From Dehalococcoidia bacterium (GTDB taxonomy: Bacteria > Chloroflexota > Dehalococcoidia > Lucifugimonadales > Lucifugimonadaceae), in the NCBI GenBank assembly GCA_002723375.1, contig PBNX01000019.1:1-40732 (forward strand): DNA of 40,732 bases, given 5' to 3'. A program made the position numbers and the translations under genes. The notes beneath the pieces were generated by a model that was not told the DNA's origin, searched no databases, and saw nothing but the letters and a program-made list of their open reading frames with translations. Shown here piece after piece: positions 34,701 to 40,732 of this stretch. Position 1 is the stretch's first letter, and each line of letters opens with the position of its first letter.

Positions 34701-34882
34701 CCGTAATGAGGTAATCCATTGGCAAATGGAGGGCCATCATAAAATACAAACTCTGATGATTGGCCTTTATTAAGTGTTTTGTTAAAAGTTTCGTCTTTAT
34801 CCCAAAAATTTATTATTTCATTTTCAATTTCTGAAAAATTAGGTTTTGAATTTAGGTCAGGAAACTGCTTTTTATTCTTCAT
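31754..34882 (-). CDS. ileS: Isoleucyl-tRNA synthetase, eukaryote-like (IleS2) type
   Basis: This class I synthetase of 1042 aa has a HIGH-type motif at GLPHYGHLLTG (58-62) and a KMSKS-type motif at LKLSKRLNN (about residue 604). The editing domain lies between (about 190-400) with SILIWTTTPWTLPSN and APGFGEDD. The sequence FGWDCHGLPAEMESEKEL and K-L-S-K-R-x2-N-Y-P-x-P follow the type 2 bacterial/eukaryal branch, in which natural mupirocin resistance is known. The ATG overlaps the MoaD-like stop as ATGA, putting it at the end of the molybdenum hydroxylase operon. Confidence 0.95.
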   Translation of the reverse strand: MKNKKQFPDLNSKPNFSEIENEIINFWDKDETFNKTLNKGQSSEFVFYDGPPFANGLPHYGHLLTGFVKDIIPRFQTMLGNKVDRRFGWDCHGLPAEMESEKELGVSGRAEIIKFGVENFNEHCQKSVMKYTQEWEKSVNRQARWVDFKNDYKTMDISYMESVIWAFKELWKKGLIYEKDRVMPYSWKAETPISNFETRLDNSYREREDPAVTVKFRLDEETKFTNTSILIWTTTPWTLPSNLAVAVNSELDYVLISNESEKLIIGEFALSKYDNELSGYRVEEKIKGSDLVGLKYCPVFNYFVKQPNAFKVLSAEFVNTEEGTGIVHMAPGFGEDDQAICEDNDIKTVCPVDSRGQFTSEISDYSGQLVFDANPEIIKKLKLDGNLLKRENYKHNYPHSWRTDEPLIYKTLNSWYVEVSKFRDSMVSNNQKINWIPDHIKDGAFGNWLAGARDWSISRNRFWGTPIPVWKSDDPNYPRIDVYGSLDEIEADFGVRPDNLHRPYIDELTRPNPDDPTGKSTMRRVEEVFDCWFESGSMPFAQVHYPFENKEWFESHFPADFIVEYIAQTRGWFYTLMVLSTALFDKPPFLNAIGHGVVVDEKGLKLSKRLNNYPEPEEVWKNFGADALRWFLVSSPILRGQNLMMDSTGSGIDSSLRQVLVPLWNSVYFFNLYCNLEKYKPKLINKGNFPIDKYILSKSKKASLDVKEFLNNYDITGACTAVSEFIDTLNNWYIRRSRNRFWAKADTSSATDAYDTLYTVLNILLKIIAPLSPLISEKLFMNLNGGKSVHLENWPDVHEIESEDKLIKEMDIIRKVVSTSLSIRKINKIRVRQPLSLLTIQSNNGNWVEEYFELIKEEVNVKNINIEEVKNHENLVQLKINPRLLGPRIGKKVQECIQLAKEGKWKEKNGIVVIGDFELNEGEYEIETVINDDPSIQSIEGTDFIVEMDLSVDEKLKREGVARDLVRAVQTTRREKQFDVSDFIKINLTGDKYLIDSVIQNLEFVKNQILAKEVVFDDKDNEFDFQEELNGIRAAFKIIKLV

Positions 34883-35148
34883 TTTCTTCCACCAGCTATA
34901 GAAGGAAGAAAATGTATTTCAGATACATTATCCAATTTATGAATTAATCCCAATCTTGTTGTTTTTCCATCAATTACTGCAGACATTCCTGGCCTTAATT
35001 TTCCTTCATCAACTAAATGATCTTTGACGCCTGGATACATGCCTTCAATATTATCAATAAGGTTCCTTAAGTTAGAACCTTGAGCTTCTATCTCTGTAGG
35101 AACGTCAAGAGTTTCTCTTATCTTATAAGGAAGAAAGATTTTTATCAT
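34879..35148 (-). CDS. MoaD/ThiS-family ubiquitin-like protein
   Basis: This 89-aa beta-grasp protein is of the MoaD family, sulfur carriers for molybdopterin. The family C-terminus is usually Gly-Gly exposed; here it reads HFLPSIAGGRK, so Gly86-Gly87 are followed by Arg and Lys. The rest (MIKIFLPYKIRETL, LIDNIEGMYPGVKDHL, MSAVIDG) is typical. Its place 7 nt after the molybdenum-binding subunit supports a cofactor role, but the tail would need trimming for thiocarboxylate formation. An alternative is a carrier for another sulfur-transfer reaction. Confidence 0.8.
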   Translation of the reverse strand: MIKIFLPYKIRETLDVPTEIEAQGSNLRNLIDNIEGMYPGVKDHLVDEGKLRPGMSAVIDGKTTRLGLIHKLDNVSEIHFLPSIAGGRK

Positions 35149-35155
35149 CAGAAAA

Positions 35156-37429
35156 TTATTTTTTTCTTTTCAAAGCCTCTGTAATTCTTGAAGGCTTCAT
35201 TGGAGTGCTAAGTAGCCTTAATCCTAATGCATCATTAATTGCATTTCCAATGGCCGGAACAGGAGGAACAATAGGAGGTTCTCCTACTCCTCTAACACCA
35301 TAAGGATGTTCTTCGCTAGGAACTTCAACCATAATGGTATTTATCATTGGTAAATCAAGGGCTATAGGCATCCTGTAATCTAGGTAGCTCGAATTAAGCA
35401 TCACTCCATCATCACTCATGAAATATTCCTCATTTAAAGCCCATCCTATTCCTTGAGCAGCTCCTCCTTGCATTTGTCCTTCAACATATGATGGATGGAT
35501 AGCCTTGCCAACATCTTGAATAGCAGTGTAATTTACAACATCAGTCTTGCCTGTCTCTTCATCAATTTCTAAGTCAGCAATGTGGACTGCAAAACCACCG
35601 CCAGCCTCTTCTAAGTCAACTGATGCAGAAGAAACAATAGGTCCTCCAGGAGGATCGTCAGCAATCTCCTTTAATGTCATTTTTAATTCAGAATCAGTTT
35701 TTGATTTAACTACTCCATCTGAATATTCAATTTGATCTTTACTTATATCCCATTTTAAAGCAGCTTTTTCAATAATTTCTTCAATTAATTTATGTGCTGC
35801 GTTGTATGCAGCGTAACCTGTTGCATATGTAGTACGACTTCCTCCTGTCACATCAGTAATTCCTATACTATCCGTATCTACAACTGAAGGTCTTACATCC
35901 TCAGCCGGTATACCTAAAACTTCTGCAGCTTGCATAGCAATAGAAGCTCTTGATCCGCCAATATCAGTTGATCCCTCAATTAGAGCTACCTTGCCATCTG
36001 GGTTAAGTGAAAGGTTAACCGAAGATTTAAAACCGATATTAAACCAATAACCACTTGCAATGCCTCTTCCTCTTTTCTTTCCAGTTTTTGGATTGGAGTT
36101 CAAATTTGATTTCCAATGGTCTGATTTTTTTGCAGCTTCTAAACATTCTTTTAATCCTATAGTTCTATATTTAGGACCTAAGGCAGTTCTAGTTCCCTTC
36201 TCTGCAACATTTAATAGCCTAAAGTCAATTGGATCATAACCTTTAATTTTACAAATTTCATCAACAACTGTTTCAGTAGCAAAAGCAACTTGTGGAGAAG
36301 CTGGTGCTCTATAAGGAGCAGAGCTTGGCTTATTAACTAATACATCATATGCATCTATTTTCATTGCAGGCACGTCATAACAAGAAAATACGCACTTAGC
36401 AGCTGCCTCAATAAAAGCTTCAGGGTACGCTCCTGCTTCAAGTCTTATGTCAGCATAAGCAGCTAAAATTTTTCCATCAGCATCAATTCCAATTTTTACT
36501 TTGACCTTACCACCAGGTCCAGGTCCAGTTGCATCAAATACATCTGTCCTGCTCATCATTGTCTTTACTGGTCTTCTTGTTTTTCTTGATAAAACAGCTG
36601 AAATAGGCTCCAAGTATATAGGAATCTTGCCTCCAAATCCTCCTCCTATTTCCATAGGGGTAACTTTAACTCTTGATACATCTAAATCTAAAACTTTAGA
36701 TACACTATCTCGGACAGCAAATGATCCTTGAGTGCTAGTCCAGACTTTAACTCTGTCTTCTTCATCCCAAACAGCTGTTCCACTGTGTGGTTCTATATAA
36801 CCTTGGTGAACAGTTTGCATATCCACCTCTTTTTCAACTACTAAATCCGCCTTATCAAAACCATTTTCTAAATCTCCATTTTCATGCCTTACATGGGCAG
36901 CAACATTACTATTTTTAACTTCTTTTCCTAGATGATCACAAGTATAATCTTCGTGAAGAATAGGAGCATCCTTTGACATTGCTTGATCAACATCTATTAC
37001 AGGTTTCAGTATTTCATAATCAACTTTAATTTTTTTTGCTGCTTCAAATGCTGTATTTTGATCTTTTGCAGCAACTCCTGCTACTACATGGCCTTTGTAA
37101 AGCACTTTATCAAAAGCCATAACGTTTTCACTTAAGTGTTTTTCTGACCCAGATTCTTCGGAATTTCCTCGAACAACATCACCTAGCCTTGGCAAATCTT
37201 TAGCAGTCATAACTGCAAAAACTCCGTCCAATCTTTCAGCTTCAGAAGTGTCTATAGACTTAATTCTTGCATGTGCATGAGGACTTCTAACAACTGCTCC
37301 AATTAGCATACCTGGTAATTTAATATCTGCGCCATACTGAGCTCTGCCAGTAACTTTGTCATAACCATCATGCCTTATTGGTCTAGTCCCAATTACTTTA
37401 TAATTTTTATTTTCTGGAGTTGATACCAT
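35156..37429 (-). CDS. Xanthine dehydrogenase-family molybdenum-binding subunit
   Basis: This 757-aa large subunit of a molybdenum hydroxylase has an a/b hammerhead domain (about 25-140, GRAQYGADI). The cofactor domains show GGGFGGK (262-268), PYRAPASPQ (372-380) at the position of the active-site loop, and YGVRGVGEPP near the C-terminus with the catalytic Glu. The loop differs from CO dehydrogenase (AYRCSFR) and from form II CoxL-like proteins (AYRGAGR), so the substrate is not CO and is unknown; aldehydes, purines or N-heterocycles are typical of the family. A Shine-Dalgarno-like AGAGG is 6 nt before the ATG. Confidence 0.9.
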   Translation of the reverse strand: MVSTPENKNYKVIGTRPIRHDGYDKVTGRAQYGADIKLPGMLIGAVVRSPHAHARIKSIDTSEAERLDGVFAVMTAKDLPRLGDVVRGNSEESGSEKHLSENVMAFDKVLYKGHVVAGVAAKDQNTAFEAAKKIKVDYEILKPVIDVDQAMSKDAPILHEDYTCDHLGKEVKNSNVAAHVRHENGDLENGFDKADLVVEKEVDMQTVHQGYIEPHSGTAVWDEEDRVKVWTSTQGSFAVRDSVSKVLDLDVSRVKVTPMEIGGGFGGKIPIYLEPISAVLSRKTRRPVKTMMSRTDVFDATGPGPGGKVKVKIGIDADGKILAAYADIRLEAGAYPEAFIEAAAKCVFSCYDVPAMKIDAYDVLVNKPSSAPYRAPASPQVAFATETVVDEICKIKGYDPIDFRLLNVAEKGTRTALGPKYRTIGLKECLEAAKKSDHWKSNLNSNPKTGKKRGRGIASGYWFNIGFKSSVNLSLNPDGKVALIEGSTDIGGSRASIAMQAAEVLGIPAEDVRPSVVDTDSIGITDVTGGSRTTYATGYAAYNAAHKLIEEIIEKAALKWDISKDQIEYSDGVVKSKTDSELKMTLKEIADDPPGGPIVSSASVDLEEAGGGFAVHIADLEIDEETGKTDVVNYTAIQDVGKAIHPSYVEGQMQGGAAQGIGWALNEEYFMSDDGVMLNSSYLDYRMPIALDLPMINTIMVEVPSEEHPYGVRGVGEPPIVPPVPAIGNAINDALGLRLLSTPMKPSRITEALKRKK

Positions 37430-37444
37430 TTCTTGCCTCTTTCT

Positions 37445-37930
37445 TTACTTTGATTCTTTGGAAGCCTTAGTTACTGCTTTTACTATTTTGTCGTAACCAG
37501 TACATCTACATAAATTCCCCGCTAACCAATGCCTTATTCTTTCTTCAGAAGGATCAGGCTCATTATCAAGCAATGCTTTTGCTGAAACAAGAAAACCTGG
37601 AGTACAAATTCCACACTGAAGAGCAGCTTCTTCTAAAAATGCTTGCTGAAGTGGGTGGAGTCCATCAGGCGTTGCCATGCCTTCAACTGTCTCTATATTT
37701 TTACCTTCTGCTTCTACCCCTAAAACAAGACAAGAGTCTACAATTCTTCCATCCAGATTTATAGTACAAGCTCCACAGTTTCCGTCATTACATCCTTCTT
37801 TTGTTCCTGTAATCCCAACTACTTCTCTTAAAGTCTCTAATAGGCTTATATATGGATCAACAAGTATGTCCATTTCTTCGCCATTAATTGTAGTATTTAC
37901 TGCTACTTTTTTTACTTTATTTTCAGACAT
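37445..37930 (-). CDS. Molybdenum hydroxylase [2Fe-2S] subunit (CoxS-like)
   Basis: This 161-aa electron-transfer subunit carries two [2Fe-2S] clusters. The plant-type ferredoxin domain has Cys47, 52, 55 and 67 (GCNDGNCGACT). The C-terminal helical domain has Cys106, 109, 141 and 143 (CGICTPGF and NLCRCTGYDKI). All ligands are intact. It is directly after the FAD subunit (adjacent stop and start) and 15 nt before the large subunit, giving the order FAD, FeS, Mo. Confidence 0.94.
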   Translation of the reverse strand: MSENKVKKVAVNTTINGEEMDILVDPYISLLETLREVVGITGTKEGCNDGNCGACTINLDGRIVDSCLVLGVEAEGKNIETVEGMATPDGLHPLQQAFLEEAALQCGICTPGFLVSAKALLDNEPDPSEERIRHWLAGNLCRCTGYDKIVKAVTKASKESK

Positions 37931-38794
37931 TTAAACCCCTACTCTTTCTAGTGCTTTTGATATTGTTCTTCTAGTCAAAACTTCAATTAAATCCTTACGA
38001 TGCTCTATTGTACCTCTCATGTCGGCAATAGGACTGGCAATCTCTTTAGCTTTTTCAGAAACTATCTTTATATTATCTTCTGTTGGTTCTTTGCCAATAA
38101 TTAATTCTGAAGCCGCTTGAGCATAAATTGGAGTTGGCCCTACTGCAGCTAGAGCAATTCTACATGAAGAAACTTTTCCATCTTGCATTTCAACTGAAGA
38201 TGCAACTGCAGCTACAGCTATATCCATCTCATTTCGCGGAATAAATCTTTCATAAGAAGCTGAGAATTTATTATCTTTTAATGGAATTTTTATAGATACC
38301 AAAAATTCTCCATTTTCAAGTGCGTTTCGTCCAGGCCCTTGACACATTTCTTCAACTGGAATTTCTCTTAATCCAGACGAGCCAGCTATCACACAAATTG
38401 CTTCATGAACAATTAATGAGCATATTCCATCAGCACTTGGCGAAGCATTACATAAATTTCCTCCCAAACTTGCTCTTGATTGAATCTGAATACCACCTAT
38501 CAAAAAAGCAGAATCAATGATCCCTGGGAACTTTTCACAAACTTTTGGATCTTCATAGAGCACATAGCAAGGAGTAGCGGCTCCGAAAACTAAATGACTA
38601 TCTGTCCATTTTAACTCTGTTAATTCAGGAATTTTCTTAACATCTACAATAGCATCAAGATCAAATTTCTCACCTCTTGTCTGAACAAGCACATCAGTTC
38701 CTCCTGCAAGACATTTTGCCTTTTCGCCATATTTTTCTAATATTTTTGATGCTTCTTCGATTGACTCAGGAGCATAGTAATTAAATGGATGCAT
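37931..38794 (-). CDS. Molybdenum hydroxylase FAD-binding subunit (CoxM-like)
   Basis: This 287-aa middle subunit binds FAD through CLAGGTDVLVQTR (28-40) and GGIQIQSRASLGGNLCNASP (about 97-116), the two conserved loops of the PCMH-type domain. The C-terminal CoxM/CO-dehydrogenase flavoprotein domain begins near 175. It accepts electrons from the FeS subunit and passes them to NAD or another acceptor. It is the first gene of the operon, with a strong GGAGG and a recognisable promoter. Confidence 0.92.
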   Translation of the reverse strand: MHPFNYYAPESIEEASKILEKYGEKAKCLAGGTDVLVQTRGEKFDLDAIVDVKKIPELTELKWTDSHLVFGAATPCYVLYEDPKVCEKFPGIIDSAFLIGGIQIQSRASLGGNLCNASPSADGICSLIVHEAICVIAGSSGLREIPVEEMCQGPGRNALENGEFLVSIKIPLKDNKFSASYERFIPRNEMDIAVAAVASSVEMQDGKVSSCRIALAAVGPTPIYAQAASELIIGKEPTEDNIKIVSEKAKEIASPIADMRGTIEHRKDLIEVLTRRTISKALERVGV

Positions 38795-38800
38795 ATGTGA

Positions 38801-38805
38801 CCTCC
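38801..38805 (-). promoter_or_regulatory. Shine-Dalgarno GGAGG of the molybdenum hydroxylase operon
   Basis: GGAGG on the minus strand is 6 nt before the ATG at 38794. It is one of the best ribosome-binding sites in the window and contrasts with the leaderless starts. Confidence 0.7.
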
Positions 38806-38854
38806 GATTAGTTGTAGGTTAAAGGGGCTTATTTTAAAACTCTCCTTAAATATA

Positions 38855-38882
38855 ATTATAGTCGTAAAATCGGTTTCAGCAA
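38855..38882 (-). promoter_or_regulatory. Promoter of the molybdenum hydroxylase operon
   Basis: On the minus strand TTGCTG (38882-38877) and a perfect TATAAT (38860-38855) are 16 nt apart. The predicted leader is about 54 nt and carries the GGAGG. Confidence 0.55.
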
Positions 38883-38892
38883 GATTTTTAGG

Positions 38893-39474
38893 CTATTTTT
38901 CTAAAAGAGATAGTAAATTATCACAATTTTTCATTGAAGCATTCAGATCCATTCCTTGGCAAAGTAATATAAAATTGCCTTGAATTACATAATTTCTATA
39001 CTTTGAATTTATACAATGACCACCTATTCCAGCTCCACCACCTGCAACTCCTCCCTCTCCTTGAGACTCACCAAAACAATGCCTTACATCCTTTAAGCCT
39101 TCAGTAAAAACAGCTTCGTCTTTGTCGAGTTTTATTTCTTCTTTAGTTCCTGCTCTTTCTCTAACCAAAGCTTCTCCATTTAATGCGCTCTCATGTGAAT
39201 CAAAAAACCTAATTTCATAATCGACTGGCTCTTCAAATTTTCTAAATCCATAAAATACGCTTTTTGCATATGTTAGCTCTTCAACAGAATATTCCTTTAA
39301 TTTCTTAAACTTAACAGGTGATCCAGTAAAATCATCAAGATTATATATAACATCACTGGATATAGTCTTTCCAACTTCTACAGCACTGCTCTCGCCACTA
39401 CTTTGTCGAGAAGAACAGCCTGTAATTAATAAAATCAATAAAGTCATTAAAATAATTTTATATATGTTTTTCAT
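38893..39474 (-). CDS. Cys-framed Gly-rich lipoprotein, copy 1
   Basis: This 193-aa exported lipoprotein has a lipobox ITGC (Cys20). I do not recognise the family. After a Ser-rich linker comes a mixed domain (about 40-130) with DYEIRFFDSHESAL and RERAGT, then EGLKDVRHC, a glycine patch (139-153), HCINSKYRNYVI and LLCQGMD, with a fourth Cys at 184. Cys133, 154, 172 and 184 are all matched in the copy at 40008-40592, and the Cys pairs frame the Gly-rich patch. An AGGAG-type site is 8 nt before the ATG. Disulfides outside the cell are likely; function unknown. Confidence 0.8.
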   Translation of the reverse strand: MKNIYKIILMTLLILLITGCSSRQSSGESSAVEVGKTISSDVIYNLDDFTGSPVKFKKLKEYSVEELTYAKSVFYGFRKFEEPVDYEIRFFDSHESALNGEALVRERAGTKEEIKLDKDEAVFTEGLKDVRHCFGESQGEGGVAGGGAGIGGHCINSKYRNYVIQGNFILLCQGMDLNASMKNCDNLLSLLEK

Positions 39475-39510
39475 TTTTACTTTCTCCTAGTTTTTTAATC
39501 TATTTATTTT

Positions 39511-39526
39511 ATAATCTTTAGATTAT
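39511..39526. repeat. 16-bp near-palindrome after the DUF805 gene
   Basis: ATAATCT, TT, AGATTAT: seven-base inverted arms. It abuts the DUF805 stop and lies before lipoprotein copy 1 on the minus strand. It could be a weak hairpin or an operator; too AT-rich and short to be sure. Confidence 0.3.
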
Positions 39527-40021
39527 TTATTTATTTGGCTTTGGCCCGAAACGATTATCACCTTCATCTCCCAGCTGAGTTAAAAAAATAAATATTGGAA
39601 AACAATACCATAATGCAGCAGCAAAAATACCAAATATATAAGTCAGAATTAAAATTATTTGAAAAATATCAAATTGAGACGGAGTTTGATTGCTTGGAGA
39701 AATTAAAGATAGTAAAAAAACTGCCATATAAGCCATAAGAACAAAGGGGCCAGGCACAATAAGCCATAATGCACTTTTATTTACATCGTGCAACCTTCTT
39801 ACAGTCACAGATAAACTTGGCACTATAATTAATAGAATATAAATTATTAAGAATATAACTAATGGCTTTATTCTGAGAGACAATATTAATAAAGATAAGG
39901 TCGTCAATTGGGAAAAAACCCAAGAACTCCAATATTCTTTTATGGGTGCTCTTCCAGAAAAAACAAAAGGTTTTTCAAAAAATACTACCTTTATTTGCTT
40001 AAAAAAATCATTCAACTTCAT
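39527..40021 (-). CDS. DUF805 integral membrane protein
   Basis: This 164-aa membrane protein of the DUF805 family shows FSGRAPIKEYWSSWVF at the N-terminus, a central VTVRRLHDVNKSALWLI, and the C-terminal GDEGDNRFGPKPNK, all family marks. Three to four membrane helices are seen (about 30-48, 52-72, 85-110, 120-145). Its function is unknown. It overlaps the lipoprotein upstream by 14 nt and is followed, past 52 nt, by the second lipoprotein of the same kind, so the three appear to be one unit. Confidence 0.88.
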   Translation of the reverse strand: MKLNDFFKQIKVVFFEKPFVFSGRAPIKEYWSSWVFSQLTTLSLLILSLRIKPLVIFLIIYILLIIVPSLSVTVRRLHDVNKSALWLIVPGPFVLMAYMAVFLLSLISPSNQTPSQFDIFQIILILTYIFGIFAAALWYCFPIFIFLTQLGDEGDNRFGPKPNK

Positions 40022-40592
40022 TGCCTTGAATTAATGTAAGAAGGTCAACGCAATGTATTCTAGATTCTGTTTCATTCTCACCCTGACACAATGCAATCAT
40101 ATTGCCGATTACAAAATATTCATTATATTTTGGAGAAGAACAGCTTCCAACTGCGTGGTCTCCTGCAGCGCCAACTCCACCTCCACTTACTCCTCCGCCA
40201 GCTCCCCCGCATTGCCTCGCATCTTTTAGTCCTTCTGCCCAAGTTGTCTCATCTTTTTTTAATTTAGCATCAGGACCAACTCTTTCTTTTGCTATATCTA
40301 ATCCTGGTGACATAGCTAAGTCGTGATTAGGGTAAAATCTTATCTCGTATTCAATTGCTTCTTTTGAGCCAGCCTTTTTATAAAATACGAAATATGCACT
40401 TTCTGCTTCTTTTAAATCTTTAACTTTGTAAGTTTTTCCTTTTTTTACACCTAAACTTTTCAAATCTTCAAGCGTATAAACTTTTTCTGATGGATTAATT
40501 TGTGTAAAAGCTACATCCGAACTGTCTTCACTTCCACAAGCGAACAATCCTATCATCAAAGTAAATAATATAGATGTCATTGTAATTCTCAT
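40008..40592 (-). CDS. Cys-framed Gly-rich lipoprotein, copy 2
   Basis: This 194-aa protein is a paralog of the lipoprotein at 38893-39474. The lipobox is LFAC (Cys19). It shares EYEIRFYPNH, KERVG, EGLKDARQC, a longer glycine patch (129-144), CSSPKYNEYFVIGN and LCQG, with Cys128, 151, 169 and 181 at the same relative places. The N-terminal part (30-65) is more charged and Lys-rich than copy 1. Family unknown to me. It heads the minus-strand unit containing DUF805. Confidence 0.8.
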   Translation of the reverse strand: MRITMTSILFTLMIGLFACGSEDSSDVAFTQINPSEKVYTLEDLKSLGVKKGKTYKVKDLKEAESAYFVFYKKAGSKEAIEYEIRFYPNHDLAMSPGLDIAKERVGPDAKLKKDETTWAEGLKDARQCGGAGGGVSGGGVGAAGDHAVGSCSSPKYNEYFVIGNMIALCQGENETESRIHCVDLLTLIQGNEVE

Positions 40593-40654
40593 AAATATCC
40601 CCCAAAATACAATTTATAAATTTATTTTATCACTCAAAATTATTAAATTAAAAA

Positions 40655-40732
40655 ATGAAGAATAAATCAAAAATAAAAATTGCTGCACAAGTAAGCCCTA
40701 ATCCCAGTGAAGAAGACATTGCATTTATAAAA
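40655..40732 (+). CDS. Start of an unidentified gene, 3' end outside window
   Basis: Twenty-six codons from ATG 40655 are open to the window edge, beginning MKNKSKIKIAAQVSPNPSEE. The short strand IKIAAQVSP followed by a helix beginning DIAFIK could be the first beta-alpha unit of a TIM barrel, but 26 residues are too few to name it. It is divergent from lipoprotein copy 2 across 62 nt. Confidence 0.5.
   Translation, partial: MKNKSKIKIAAQVSPNPSEEDIAFIK

Noticed and set aside
35156-38794. Aerobic carbon monoxide dehydrogenase
   Set aside because: The active-site loop lacks the Cys of AYRCSFR, so the operon is a general xanthine-dehydrogenase-type hydroxylase.
39511-39526. Intrinsic terminator after the DUF805 gene
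   Set aside because: The inverted arms contain only one G-C pair each and no clean U-tract follows, so the hairpin would be too weak to call a terminator.
1-40732. tRNA, rRNA, CRISPR, insertion sequence or phage genes
   Set aside because: No cloverleaf, repeat-spacer pattern, transposase, integrase or terminal inverted repeats were seen, and no non-coding gap reaches 300 bases.

Overview
The window is AT-rich, tightly packed bacterial DNA with no rRNA, tRNA, insertion sequence, integrase or CRISPR array that I can see. Gaps are short, many start and stop codons overlap, and almost every base is coding. The low G+C, tiny intergenic spaces, xanthine-dehydrogenase-type molybdenum hydroxylase, DUF1461 membrane protein, geranylgeranyl-reductase-family oxidoreductase and eukaryote-like isoleucyl-tRNA synthetase together suggest a streamlined marine bacterium. 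My best guess is the Chloroflexota, SAR202-like. This is inference from gene content only.

Layout. Positions 1-5628 hold a surface-sugar region: a partial family-4 glycosyltransferase facing away from neuB, a KdsC/YrbI-type phosphatase, a short-chain dehydrogenase, a CMP-nonulosonate synthetase and a one-piece transketolase. This reads as a pathway making and activating a nine-carbon sugar acid. Positions 5614-9970 hold a geranylgeranyl-reductase-family flavoprotein, thioredoxin reductase, homoserine kinase and aspartate kinase. Positions 9960-12841 (minus strand) are sirtuin, recF and a sugar epimerase. Positions 12874-18585 hold a HAD hydrolase, a DUF1461 membrane protein, mazG, lysA, holB, cmk and plsC. 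Positions 18590-25432 are glmS, a CIA30 protein, dgt, dnaG and rpoD. Two small envelope proteins follow. Positions 26074-30624 (minus strand) form a potassium-uptake operon: trkH, an RCK subunit, a UspA-like protein, two degenerate RCK-like proteins and pheA. An HtrA lipoprotein protease is divergent from it. Positions 31754-38794 (minus strand) form an operon of the three molybdenum hydroxylase subunits, a MoaD-like protein and ileS. The window ends with two paralogous cysteine/glycine-rich lipoproteins flanking a DUF805 membrane protein, and the first codons of a divergent gene.

Points of most interest. (1) recF and holB have no ATG, GTG or TTG that keeps their P-loop; each has a Shine-Dalgarno core exactly 5 nt before ATT (recF) or ATC (holB). 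(2) dnaG has an in-frame TAG, after which the frame stays open for 39 codons to a TGA overlapping the rpoD start, and its zinc finger has Tyr where His is expected. (3) Several promoters place a -10 box 6-7 nt before the start codon, predicting leaderless mRNAs. (4) All five convergent gene pairs overlap at their 3' ends. (5) The NeuB-like synthase lacks the usual Arg-Pro-Gly of the antifreeze-like domain and sits with a phosphatase and a transketolase, suggesting an unusual nonulosonate. (6) The twin Cys-framed, glycine-rich lipoproteins are of a family I do not recognise.
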